A DNA stretch of 64,000 nt from Sialis fuliginosa (Eukaryota; Arthropoda; Insecta; Megaloptera; Sialidae): contig OY540812.1 in assembly GCA_961205875.1 (NCBI GenBank), positions 16,802,001-16,866,000 on the forward strand, written 5' to 3'. Below the pieces are notes generated by a model. The model was not told the origin of the DNA and did not search any database. It saw only the letters and a program-made list of their open reading frames with translations. Shown here one piece after another: positions 35,881-48,355 of this stretch; the first letter of the stretch is position 1; every line of letters begins with the position of its first letter. The position numbers and the translations under genes were made by a program.

Positions 35881-36464
35881 ACTATAAGACCGGTATCGAA
35901 ATGTTAGAGAACCGTCGGAACAACTGCATTACTCAATCTAGATGAAGATTATGTCGAAGAATAAGAGTTTTTCATTAAAAAATTGTTTTTTCATTGTTAG
36001 ACCAAAGACTTTTCAGTCCATGTAGTATTAGGTACGTTCAAATTTCAAATGCTCATGAATGTCCTTAAAAATAGATGAATGACCATGAACTTCTATTTTT
36101 TATTATTTGTTCTTCATTTTTTACAACAATTATGATACCGTTGAAATATCATTAATCAAAGAACACTTTTAAATAGTAGCTAGAACACATAAAAATGATG
36201 ATGTATTATCATTAGCTTCGTACCAGAAGCGTCGTGACATTGCGTATTTTTTGTATCTGGAAATTTTTAAATATTTAAACAATATTCAATACATCATTTA
36301 TCAACGATAAAAGATTAGGTATTATGATATAATGTTTATTCCTGATTATAAAATATGAATGGGTCGTTATAGTCCAGTAGTGTAAAAAATTCGATATAAA
36401 CCAAAATTACTTACGAGGTATTGCCAGTGCGCATTCAATATAAGTGCAATGGAGAATATAACAT

Positions 36465-36510
36465 AACTGTGTTATGTTGTCTATGGATTTTAACAATTTA
36501 GTTTCTATAT
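36465..36510. repeat. Repeat fragment shared with 48056-48100
   Basis: AACTGTGTTATGTTGTCTAT and GATTTTAACAATTTAGTTTC recur at 48056-48100, where the 48115 MITE is inserted right beside it. The inverse word CCATAGACAATATAACATA lies on the far side of that MITE, so the host repeat was itself palindromic. Confidence 0.6.
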
Positions 36511-37518
36511 GAATCAAATCTAAAACAACATTTCAGTACCTTGTAGAAAACTTTTAAACATAGTAGGTATTAATCACGAAACATTTTCAATTATAAAAAA
36601 AATGTATTGTCCATTAAAGATGCTTTTTCGAACTTCAAAGTCAACTAGAAATATCACTACACGAAAACTAAGCGAGGGGTTCGGGGATCATCCCTGGGAA
36701 GAGAAAATAATATAATCCCCTCATATTTACAGTTGTTAACAAATACTACTATATTTTACACCTTCATTAAAATAATAAAAATAAAATGCAGAAAAGTTAT
36801 ATCAACTTCGTGTAACACCAACACCGGTCAAGAACCATTTATCTGTCTTATGGAGCATAGCATTACCTAATAAAGATATATAATAACTAAAAAATGGTAT
36901 TATGAGAATTATACGTAGGTAACTTTAACCAACCATCTACACCACTGAACATTTGAAGTAGCCATCAATGATTTTTACCATTCTCTAATTAAGATGGACA
37001 TGATTTTTCTTGTACATACATAACAGTTTGTGTATACAGTAATGTTGAAACCGTAGGGCTTGAATTCCAGGAACACAGAGCGTTTTAATTCCAGATGCCA
37101 TCTTTATTAATGGGCACTGCATCACACGCATTCAAATTTAAATAAATATATACTTTAATTAGATCTATTCAAACAACTACTGAGCTTGTCTACAAGTAAC
37201 TGTTACATACAAAATAGAAATACTGATTAGAAAGACTAGATTTATTTTGGTAACGTTACAATTTATAATATCTTTTTAGGGCGTACGTTCAAGTCCCGAG
37301 TAAAAATGAACACACGGCCGCATCACGACCATAGCACGGCCGTGGGTTCATTTTTACTCGGGGTTACAATAGAATTTCATAAAATTATTAAATTTGTCGA
37401 CAAATCCATATATCACGTTTTTAGTTTAATATGTGAAAAGTTTATTTAACGCTATTAAACAGATTTTTTACATTTTTATCGAAATTCCTGTACTAACAAA
37501 ATGTGTATATTATACTTA

Positions 37519-38337
37519 TGCCCGTTTGCACCGTATTAATCTTAAGTCAGGCTTAGCTAAGTCTGGATTAAGTCTGAGCAAAGCTTAAGTTTTGTTTCGT
37601 TTGCACCGTCTCCCATCATGCTTAACTATAAAACCGTTAAACATGACAACACTGTAAAAATCTAGTAACTTTTTATATCTTACGTTTGTGTACTTACATC
37701 AAGAGGCTGATTTTTCAAAAACGCATCTGTCAAACACATATTTTAGTCGAAATTCAAAACAGAGGAACATAATTTCAAAAGAGAAATGTATTTACTAGAC
37801 ATAAGATATAAAAAAGGAAACATTAAAAAAATGAAATAATAATTTAAAGTATTTTTATTTATTTATACATATTTATAATAGTCATCAAACGAAACCATCA
37901 ATAAAAATTATATTCATCCATATCATTAAAATAATTTGAACGGGTATAATTCAGTCTTGGAAAGCCAAACTCAATAATGTCTATAATATCTAAATCGTCC
38001 TCAAAAATATCGTGCATTCAAATATCCATGATTGAATTCAACACAAAACAAATAATACTTAACACAAAGAAACATAACTATGTGACAGACGTTTATAGGT
38101 TATGCAGTAATGTCCAGGTTATGTACTAAGTATGTATGTCGTTTGTCGATGTAATGACCATGCGCGAACGCTCGATTCCTATTGGTTCCTTACTTTAAGT
38201 TTGACTTAAGTCCTCGCTAGCAAGGACTTAGATTTAAGATAGACTTAAGAAATTGTGGAGAACGGTGCAACAAAAATCGTTGTCTTAAGATTGACTTAAG
38301 TTTAAGCCAGACTTAACTAGTACGGTGCAAACGGGCA
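37519..38337 (-). mobile_element. PIF/Harbinger-type element, 819 bp, TTA target duplication
   Basis: Ends TGCCCGTTTGCACCGTA and its inverse TACGGTGCAAACGGGCA, flanked by TTA on both sides (37516-37518 and 38338-38340), the typical Harbinger/Tourist 3-bp duplication. Further inside, AAGTCAGGCTTA/TAAGTCTGG words on both sides extend the inverted termini. The interior carries a short transposase-like remnant on the minus strand. Confidence 0.8.
37898..38017 (-). pseudogene. Harbinger transposase N-terminal remnant
   Basis: A 39-codon frame starting MHDIFEDDLDIIDIIEFGFP and continuing RLNYTRSNYFNDMDEYNFY before TGA. Past the stop the same frame reads WFRL. Many Harbinger transposases have a leading sequence of the type FPR..Y.R..YF..LD...F..RFRL, so this is consistent with a decayed N-terminus of the parent element's transposase. 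It has no catalytic region. Confidence 0.5.
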
Positions 38338-39924
38338 TTATAATCATTAATTTTATATTTTCATACTAATAATACATATAGTCCAATCAGATTAACATGA
38401 ACATTACGGATATAGGGAACTAATTCGGACCAAAATTATTTTTGGTGAAAACGTTCTACATATTAGTGTTATAATTCCACAAAATGTCCGAGTTGTGCTA
38501 CCGCCGCCATCTTAAAAAAATGATGAACGGGTTACATTTTTTCATAGTTTTTCGCGTTTTTCTCTGAAAGCGTTCATTTTACGAATACGGTGCAACGAAC
38601 TTTTTATAGAGTATACATTTTTTTTTAAATAAGTCCAAGGTCGTTAATATCGGTTTAAAAGTAACACAAGGAGTGCCGGTTTTTAAAAATCATAGTAAAC
38701 TGGGAAAATCAATTATTTTCAATTTTACTTGACTTTCGATGCTATTACGAAAATTTTATATAGAATATTTATGAAATAATATAAATTTGTGCGTACAATA
38801 ACACCAAAAACATCAAGATTAGTGTAATGGTAAAGGATAGAGGGTTAATATTCTTAACTTCCACATTAGTGTATATCAGAACAAGATATTTTCCTACTAC
38901 AGAATTGATTTAAAAAATTTTATACAGTATTAGACTTCGGATTGCCGAACACTTAAATCTTTATTATATAAACATTACTTACAAATATTAGTAAATAATA
39001 TTATTTTTCTATTTTTAATATATATATATATAAATATTCAGAATTCCCATTTTAGTATAGATATACATATGTATAACGGCTTTAAGCTTTATCGGACACC
39101 TCTCTCCATTTAATTAGGAGCAATTTTAAACACTATACGTTTTACGACATACGTAATATATCATAAATAATGTTTAGTTATATTTTATCGTGGGAATCTC
39201 AATCATCATCAATAAAACTTCTGAAACACCAAGTATTTAACAACAAGTTAAGTATTTCTTAGTCTAATGCTATGCATAATGCATATACCTATTCTGCTCA
39301 CCTCGCTGTGTAGGCACTTTTGAAACAAATCAAAATAAGCTAAAATGGTACGTTTATAGTCGATTCCGTATAGGTATAAATAAAAGCGGGGTGAGTTCAG
39401 GTCAGCCGAACAGGCGTACGTATAAGATCTGTAATACAGATACTAAAAGGGTTAGTTAAAACATTGTTCACTGTTTTCTAAAGACTGTTTATAAAAGATT
39501 TTGATAATCTCTGTTCTAGGCAATCACCAATAAGTACCTAAATATTAGCGTAACAAAGGGTTCCCATTACTGAGACGACACTCCTTCTAGTTAGGTCCCC
39601 TACAATGGGGTTCACAGATTCCTATGAACCTCAAACACGTACAGGATGGTTTAGAAACAGACACACCCACCTACAGTTTTTTTATCGTAATTCTATTGTG
39701 TTCGTAATAGCTATGATTTTTGGTGATAGTTTTTGATTATGTGTAGAATAAAATCTTCTTAACTGTTATTAGCTTTTATATATATACACATCAAATGGTA
39801 TTCGATGTGGACAGTCTGGACGTACTGTTCACGTGATTCAATCCTGATAAGTTCAGATATACATGACAATGAGTATTGAATATTCTACATTGCTTATTAT
39901 AGTTTCGTTTTTAATATTAGCTAA

Positions 39925-42121
39925 TAAGGTACTGGCACTAGTTATAGCCGCTATAAGAGCAAGGTTTACTGTTTTTGCGTGATTAACGAGCTTCTTTTTT
40001 GTAATTTTTATGTATGTTACTAATAAAACAAGTAACTCTTTATTTAATCAATATAATTACCAAAGTCAGCAAATATAGTTTTTTTTTTAACTATAGCCTT
40101 TTATTTTGTTTATGTTTTTTCTCCAGTAATGGATAAAGTAAAACCAGTAATAAGCACGTAGTGATGGACACTTGCTAATGATTACAAAATGACAAGTACT
40201 ACGACACAAAAGATATAAAAGAAAGAATCGTCAAATTTGAAACAATGTAAAGCAGTTTCTATGATAATATAATAATTAATAAATAAATTATACTAATAAT
40301 TAGTTTAAATGTCCACCATTTTGACATCTATTGGCCGATTGTCATCAAATCACGCTGTAAGACAGTTAAATGTATATAGATAAATATTCAGAAAAGGTAG
40401 TAATCAAATATCAACAAATATTTCTAATTCAGTACATTTAATTTAAAAATAACCATTACTTGGGTCATATCCAAGACTGGTGCCAGTACCTTATTTATAC
40501 GTGTAGCTTGTAGTATGAAATAATATAAAATATTATTAATTAAAATTGTGAAAAATTAAAAAAAAACAATAATGCAATTTAAATAAAAACCTACAAAATA
40601 TTTTCAATTAATTTAAAACCCGATCTTCAATCATTTACTTGGTCAAAAATACAACACAAAAAATAAACACAGGGATAAAAAAGCTAATAAGAAGTGCATA
40701 AAAACAAGTAACCCTATTAAGCACGCACGCACAAAAATCTAATATCAACATGACTTCATCATATCATAACATTAAATATTTTAATTATCTTAAGTCTGTA
40801 ATTAAAACAAAAGCCGATCTATTGGATAAACGATGAAGCGCTAAAGAGACAGTGAAAAAAATTCCGAAGATTATACATAATAAAAAAATTCTAAAATAAA
40901 ATATTTTTTAAACTATAATAAATTGTATACAATATATATAATGTATGTAATACCTTATATTTTTGTTTTTATTTAAGATATAATATTGTTTATATTACTT
41001 ATCCAGTACTTACTTTTAAAAATGTATGAATTATTTAAGTAGTAATAAATAATATCACGTATATTTAATATTTTTCATTTTCGCATACTGTAATATAAAA
41101 TAATTACCAGTAGAAAATTAAATAAGCTATAAATTGTTCTTCATTTTTTCTCGGAAGTAATTTATGAGCAATGATTTTTTAATAAAGAAAATTAGTTGTT
41201 TTGTTTCTTTAATGAGGAAGACTTGGATATTTTAATATGTCAGTATGCAGTCGCATATACAGACAGAGAGAGAGAGAGTTAAGATAATTAGAAAATTGTT
41301 TTACATTGGGTTTTTTTTTAATGTGGAAAAATTGACGTAAGAAATAAACTTTTTGTGGTTATAAAATTATTCAAAATAGAAATTTAATACTATTGAGGAA
41401 ACACCAAGCTTGTTTGATGATGCAATACAATACTCGGAAAACTTTTTGCGGTTATTATACATAGTACATGTTAATTATATCAATCAATGTGTAGATATAC
41501 AGGCCCGGCATAACCGATTTTCATACAGAACAAAAAGATAAGAGCATACAGAAACATGGTTTATTGATTGGTATAATTTAGATACCAAAGTAATGACGGT
41601 TTGTGTTCAAACTGCCTACCACCCTCGCAGGCACAGAGTCAGCAGACAGATTCGTTCTTATTTTGTTTTCTGGCAGCGTTTACTGACTTATGCTGGGCCC
41701 TGTATATCTTTTATATTTTTACAAAAAATTTCATGAAATATATCGCAAGAAACGAACCAAATATTGTATGTGTAACAAAAAATACTCTAACGAATATAAT
41801 TTAATAAAATATTTCAAATTTGACAATTCTTTCTTTTATATCTTTTGTGTCGTAGTACTTATCATTTTGTAATCATTAGCAAGTGTTCATCACTGCATGC
41901 TCATTACTGGTTTTACTTTATCCATTACTGGAGAAAAAACAAACATAATAAAAGGCTATAATTAAAAAAAACTATATTTGCGGACTTTGGTAATAAAATT
42001 GATTAAAGTTACTTGTTTTATTAGTAACATGAGTTCATGAGAATTACAAAAAAGAAGCCCGTCAATCACAAAAACAGTAAACTTTGCTCTTATAGCGGCC
42101 ATAACTGGTGCCAGTACCTTA
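39925..42121. mobile_element. Large inverted-repeat structure from two copies of a TAAGGTACTGGCAC element
   Basis: The left copy begins TAAGGTACTGGCACTAGTTA (39925) and appears complete at 40493 with inverse end ACTGGTGCCAGTACCTTA. A second, partial copy of about 315 bp (about 41806-42121) lies in inverse orientation and ends in the same terminus. The two share, in inverse, GCCGCTATAAGAGCAA, AACAAGTAACT, CCAGTAATGGATAAAGTAAA and TCAAATTTGA. The arrangement gives a 2.2-kb palindrome with arms of about 320 bp. Confidence 0.75.
41494..41709. mobile_element. Short inverted-repeat element, ~216 bp
   Basis: GATATACAGGCCCGGCATAA near 41495 and, in inverse, GATATACAGGGCCCAGCATAAG ending near 41709. 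It lies between the two copies of the 39.9-42.1 kb palindrome. No coding sign. Confidence 0.5.
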
Positions 42122-43152
42122 TCTCCTTTTTTGGAGGAGATGAGTATGCCATTATATTTCTTAAAATAAGTATAATTATATAACTTCAACAGTTTGTTAG
42201 CAACAATAAAATAGCTTAAAAATTAAAATATTTTAATTTTACAACAAAATTCAGTATACTTGTCACATTTAAATAAATAACATAAATTTAAAAAAAGACA
42301 TGAATATTATTAAATACCATTTACCTATAATATACCTAGCAAATAATTCAACACATCATGTTATAACCGTAAAACATGTAGAAATTACTTTTATGGTGAT
42401 TTTATTGCCATTTTCAATTTTATATTTATTATTTCCTTGTCTCAATCGTTAAACAACCGAATTAATTAAATTTTCAGAAGCGTAGATGCCTTTAAAATAA
42501 TAAAACAATAACTTTAAAATAAATAAATATTTATAAAAATACCTATAGAAAAGAGCGATATAGTTTAAAAAAATCTAAATTAATTCCTACTAAAAAATCA
42601 ATAAGTTTCCATATCTTAATTTTATACCATCCATTTAAAATGTTTGTTACGCCTATGTTTGCATATTTATACTGTGAATATTATTTAATTTATCAACAAA
42701 CAAAAAATACATTTTCCCATCTAATTTAGGTTTTTAATACGCATAAATAGTTATTAATATTTTAATTTATGCATTTTATTCATTACAAAATATAAATAAA
42801 TAAATCTTAATCTGTTCACAGTATTTTATGCTATTAAATATATTTTTTAACTAGATATATCTGCATATTTACATACAGTACAGTATAAAAAAAGACTACT
42901 GTTTTTTTAAAGATTTTCCAGCGGATTATTTGCATAATATCGAATTTTCAGAAAAAAAGTTTCAGACGAAAGGTTAATGGTTTCGAAGGGGCTAAATATT
43001 GACATTATGGGGTGACCTTAGAAAGGTCACTTTAATAGGTTTTCAGGTTCAACTTTTCTTTTTCAAATCTTAACCTACATATATTTTTTGTTACAGATTC
43101 GTAATTTAAAAGATAAACTAAACAACTTTTGTTTGTAAATGTCAATTGTATA

Positions 43153-43532
43153 CAGAGGCGTATTTACCATGGGGGCCATGGCCTAGGGCGGCAGACCGAG
43201 AGGGGCGGTAGATTTTTGTAGCATATTTAAAAAAAATATAGGGAACAAAAAATGAGTAGCAAGACTAAAAAAAAGGGGGTCATCAGTTTTTTATGTGGCT
43301 TATATTTTCCATTATTTATATAAACTTCTCACTTTTCAGTTCATATAGGAATTTTGACTGTTAAAAATATATTATATTTTCCCTTGGTACAGGGGCGGCA
43401 ATTTTTTTTTACCAGGGCGGCAATTTTTTTTTACCAGGGCGACAATTTTTTTGCCCAGAACGGCAATTATTTTTTACCCAGAGTGGCATTTTTTTTTGGC
43501 CCAGGGCGGCACTTAACGTAAATACGCCACTG
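43153..43532. mobile_element. hAT-type MITE, 380 bp, with an internal tandem array
   Basis: Ends CAGAGGCGTATTTAC and inverse GTAAATACGCCACTG. Flanking octamers ATTGTATA and ATTGTAGG agree at six of eight. The right half holds about five or six degenerate units of the form CCAGGGCGGCAATTTTTTTT (about 43390-43512), with variants GGGCGACAA, AGAACGGCAA and AGAGTGGCAT. The unit repeats part of the subterminal GGGCGGCAG word near the left end. Confidence 0.7.
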
Positions 43533-44505
43533 ATTGTAGGTACCTATATGATAAGGAGCAAACACACGAATAAGGATAACATCGTCTCGATCTCGTTATG
43601 TCTCGACACACAGCCCTATTTTAAGTTGTAAGTTATAGTGTATACATATTATTTAAAATAACATAAGTCTTAAAGACATAAAAAACAGTAAATGTAAAAT
43701 ATCGTTCTTATATTTAATAATAAAAAAAGAACAAAATACATATATTTTGATGATCAAGTTCCAATAATAATAAATAATTATATTTTTACGGTGGGGGATA
43801 TTTTTTATACATAACGTACTGGTTTTATTTTTATTTTTTTCATATCAGACATCATCTTCTCTTTATGGATTTAATTTATTGACCGTTAAGGCTGAGATAA
43901 ATTGGTATAATTTATGAAAGCTAGGTTTGCTATAATTAAAATGATTTAGATCTCGGCTCGCCACGCTTTGAAGCCGGGCGGTTTTTAGATAATATGGAAA
44001 TTAAGTTTGTTGATATAATCCAATGTATATTCCGCTAGCTATCAAGTTAGCTTCTTATGGAATTATTAATATTACGCACTGATATAAACATATGTTTTTG
44101 CAGTAGGTAAAATGTAAAAACATATTTCTAGATGTTTTCAATGTTTACTACATTAAAATATGTATAATTATAATACCATTCATTATAATTAATTATAAAT
44201 TTTATCATTAATACTCATAAATAATTTTTTTTAAACCTGCGATAAATAACATAAATTGATTTGATCTATTGTATTTAATTTTTATGACACACAACTTTTC
44301 ATTATATTTTAACTTGTTTATTTTCAATTTTAACAGCATTAACAATTTATATGTACGTTACTCTTCTATAATAATAATATTTTAGTTTTAAAATTTACTA
44401 TTAATTATTTTTTTTTTAAATATCATTGAAATACAACGCCATTCGTTATTCCCTGAAAAAATATTGATATTTTGTCCATTAAACTGATCAAAAACTCGAA
44501 TAAAA

Positions 44506-44750
44506 CATAGACATAGAGCATGGACCGCGCATCTTACTCGAAAACTGAGCCGTGCCCAAAAGATAGAGATAGAAAATGGTTTGGGATATATGTACTTGTC
44601 CTTTTTTAAACAGGAGTGCCTATTTCATTCAAATTAGAAAAAGAGATAGATACATATATCCCAAACGCCACCGCATGTCTCTCACTGTTTTGGAGAAATG
44701 TTACACCATTATGTTAATACAGAATTCGTGGTCCATGCTCTATGTCTATG
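44506..44750. mobile_element. MITE, 245 bp, CATAGACATAGAGCATGG family
   Basis: Perfect terminal inverted repeats of 21 bp beginning CATAGACATAGAGCATGGAC. A second inner pair ATGGTTTGGGATATATGTAC and TACATATATCCCAAACGCCA is also inverse. No target duplication is evident at this copy. The plus-strand 84-codon frame inside is a by-product of the repeat. Confidence 0.85.
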
Positions 44751-44859
44751 CAGTTAGGAATTATTACTTGGTTCCCACGATCATCCTGTATATTAATATT
44801 AATTCAAAACAAAACAAACTCGATATATAAATTCATTTTATTAAAGCATTTTTAATTAT

Positions 44860-45145
44860 ACTAGCTGTGTCTTTTTATTCTTTACAATTTTTTTAATTGT
44901 TTAATATTTAACGCGGGTTAGGTAGGGTATTGCAAAAGAGCGCGTTGGTGGCAATTTTTTTTCCGACTTGATTTACTATTATCGTCACTGTTTATTCCTT
45001 ATGTTTCCTAACATAACAAAATATATAGTAAAACCTGGACAAAGAACATATCTATGAATTAAAAAAAAAAAAAAAAAACACACGTAAATCAGATAAATAG
45101 TTCTAGAGTGATAAGCGCACTAACGGACAGACAGAGACGTTTGTG
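44860..45145 (+). repeat. Second copy of the ACTAGCTGTG interspersed repeat
   Basis: Starts ACTAGCTGTGTCTTTTTATT, contains TTTCCGACTTGATTTACTAT and a long poly-A at about 45060-45078, and ends GATAAGCGCACTAACGGACAG. Same orientation and layout as 19233-19575. The poly-A tract is an expansion of AATTAAAAAAAG in the other copy. Confidence 0.65.
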
Positions 45146-48114
45146 TTATAATATGTAAGGATTATATTAAGTGAGTATAATAACAATAATATTATAAATT
45201 GTATAAATCTGTATTTTACTAATCAAATTGACCTGCCTGTCAGTTTCAGTATACGCGTGCCATAGTTTTAGGATACCTACATCAATAACTACTTCAAAAA
45301 TTCATAATAGAAAACACTCAATCCAAATCAAATATTTGGTAGATATTTAAAAAAAAGCAATCGGCAATGTTAAAAGAATTTAAGTACAAATAAAAAAAAA
45401 TGTATTTTATATCATACCATTTCCTAAAGTGCCGTTTAATTAAAACCAAATAAAATCAACAATAAAAATCCATCTACATTAAATTATCTTGAGTAGTCTA
45501 ATCCAATAACATTAAAAGTCGCTGAAGAAGTAAAAAATACACGACACGTTTCAAGAGCATTAACCAAATTGTCGGCTTTGTTAAAGACACCGACATTCAG
45601 ACAATAAAACCATAAACAAATCTGCGAAACCGGGAGAGGGGGTGCCAAAGTCATCCGTAACAAATAGGAAGAACATTTTTTTAATGTCAAAAATGTAGAC
45701 CTGTATATCATGGCAACTAGAATATACCTGTTGGCGCCAAGAAGTTCCAGTGGCGTCGAAGTAAATGTAATAAAATAATGTTATAGTTAAATTGTTTAAA
45801 ATTGTAAGTAATACAAATCAACTAAAAATTTTGTTTTTCACATTCATTGAAGCTACAAATATTTTTCCATATAATAAAGTAATTATTAATGTATTAAAAT
45901 TTTGAATGCTATAATATCAGTTGAAACAAACTTTAACAGTTCAGTTATATAACAAGGGCGGAGAATGCTAATGAAATATAATAAACAATAGGTACGTAGT
46001 AAACGAAGTCGTTATAAGCAGCATGAAATCCATAGAATTTATATCCATCCATCGTTATGAGTGTACTACAATAACATAGTTTCATTATACTCGTATTATG
46101 AAAAACTCTTAATTTTACAGTAATAAACAAATTTTATTTGTTTTAATTTTTAACATATTCATTCATATATTTAAAATTCATTATAATTATTTTGAATTAA
46201 AATATCTGACGCCTATGGTCGAAATGACAGTTGAGTTCTACTGGTTACTAGAAAATACTTCTTTTTTGTCACCAAAAAACTGAAGACATTCTGTTTTTAT
46301 GATAATGATGTTTTCTTTGTGTAGTTATTTATTTATGTAAAAATTATTTTTTCGAATATTAGAAAAAAACATTTCCACTTTTAAAGTCATAAAAACTGAA
46401 TTAATTATGTTAAAAGTGTAATTTAAAATACATGCATACACATGTGAATACATTGATTCGATACTAGCTCCACAAATCAATCAATAAAGTTTATCAGAAG
46501 TAATTAGTATAAAGTAATTAATATTTCTTATTAAATGATAACCTACAATACAACATAATTATGTTATGAGTGCAGATTTTCCGATTGAAAATTAATTCAT
46601 TTAAAAGATAATATGTATATAGTTGAAAATCTATGTTTTTTATAAGTAAAATTATGAAAATAATAAAACATGTACTACTTGCCCTTCTCAAGCCTCGGTT
46701 CAAATGTCAATCGACATTTTAAAATTTCATATTATACTATAATACAATGGCACATTAAAATTTTTATATTTTTATGTTTAATGAGCTTAATCTAATAATA
46801 AGTTTATTATTATGTGACAAATGCACAGTAAATCTTTAGCGCCTGCTTTGTATTGTCGTCCATGTACTTGTACAGCACGTGTATAAAATTATATCCTCAG
46901 ACTGATTGAACAGAGAAACGATACAGTTGCTAGATAAGGAAGAAAAAATATCAAATTACATAACAATGTCTTAATTTCTTGGTAAATTCAAAATACCTGG
47001 TAGAACATTATCAGATATGTTACATTCACCATAATAATAATTATTATTACTATGATATATTGACATTCCTTTGGGTTGTATCAGGCATTGTAAACATTTT
47101 TACAAGCAGATACCTACATTTGTTTTTGACTTCTGATAAAACATTTAAAGAACATTGCAGAAACCTGAACGCAGGTAAAATTATAAATAAATTTTAGGAT
47201 TATAATATTATGTGTTTATTATATCTAAACTTCGAAAAAATCGCCTCTATATTTGTCATTTAATTTAAAAAATGTAAATAGTCGAATAATTTGCATCTTT
47301 GTAATTATTATACATATTTTAACAAAGTTTTCTATTGATCAAATAAATGCTTTTTATCGTATCTTGTACTCTATGCTAGACTTAGAATTTTGAGTATCCA
47401 ATACGATTGACTTTACTTTTCATCGATTCGCTAATTTTGATACTAGAGTGCTAAAAATTTATTTTGATGACTGAATCTTAGCAAATATTAGTTCCTTACG
47501 TGTGATTTTTATATATGATACCTACACATTAGATCTTACGTATGTTATCAGGGTCGGCCTTATCAGTAAACAAAATTGTAGTCAATCCGGTGAGTGGGGG
47601 AATTAAAATGTTTTGATATATTAAAATATTCGTTTAACATATCAATTTTTTTATAATTCAAAATTGTTATAAAATTATATAGGTACTACATTTGGAGCCA
47701 TCTATTATCTATTAAATGAACTATTCTTAACTTAAAATTAAAGTTAAATTAACATAATCGAATAAGTATGAGTTATGAGAACGTCACCTTGCTATTTTCA
47801 GTCAAGTCGGCGGTGACGCGATTTGTTCAAGCAAGCATAAAAAAATTTTAATTGAACATAATATTATATCTAATATGAAGTATATTTAATGATATTGATT
47901 GATAAAATCATTAAAAATTGCTATGAGTGAGACTTGCCTACTAATCAATCAGAAATCGATTCGGGCTGTCAGAATTCTTACTATGGGTACCTAACTCTAT
48001 AGTAAAACCTAATCTAACCAAAATCACTTTAAGAGGTAATTTCAGTGCGATTGGCAACTGTGTTATGTTGTTAATAGATTTTAACAATTTAGTTTCTTGC
48101 TGTGCTATATACAC

Positions 48115-48355
48115 CATAGAAATAGAGCATGGACCACGCATCTGACTCGAAAACAAAGCAGTGTCAAAAGAAAAATATAGAAAATGGTTTGAAATATACT
48201 TGTCCTTATTTAAACTTAAACATAAGTAACTATTAAATTCTTCTTAGAAAAAGATAGTAATATATCCTAAACCTGCCGCATCTCTCTCACTGTTTTGAAG
48301 AAATGTTACACCATTATGTTAATACATAATGCGCGATCCATGCTCTATGTCTATG
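48115..48355. mobile_element. MITE, 241 bp, CATAGA..AGCATGG family, perfect 8-bp target duplication
   Basis: Second copy of the 44506 family: left end CATAGAAATAGAGCATGGAC and inverse right end CATAGACATAGAGCATGGAT. Both flanks carry ATATACAC (48107-48114 and 48356-48363), so this is a hAT-like insertion. It sits in the middle of the palindromic repeat seen at 36465. Confidence 0.88.

Larger units (their letters stand above)
34933..36025 (+). mobile_element. Dead mariner-family transposon, 1093 bp
   Basis: Ends CTACATGGGCTGAAAAGTC (34933) and its inverse GACTTTTCAGTCCATGTAG (36025), each flanked by TA, the mariner target duplication. Inside, in the plus direction, transposase pieces are visible: FVTIDETWIHYYIPESNRQS, KVLASIFWDAHGIIFID and HPPYSPDIVPSDYYLFPKLK. 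The element is broken by a nested MITE, an internal deletion between the second and third pieces, and stops. It cannot encode active transposase. Confidence 0.92.

Noticed and set aside
36410..36520. Possible upstream exon ending CTGGCAATACCTC before GTAAGT on the minus strand
   Set aside because: Phase 1 fits, but there is no start codon or hydrophobic core in that frame and the sequence overlaps a repeat also found at 48056.
45484..45770. Minus-strand frame and an in-frame YFDATGTSWRQQ before GTATAT
   Set aside because: Contains CAGTGGCGTC and GGGAGAGGGGGTGCC, words typical of transposon ends here, and shows no known domain.
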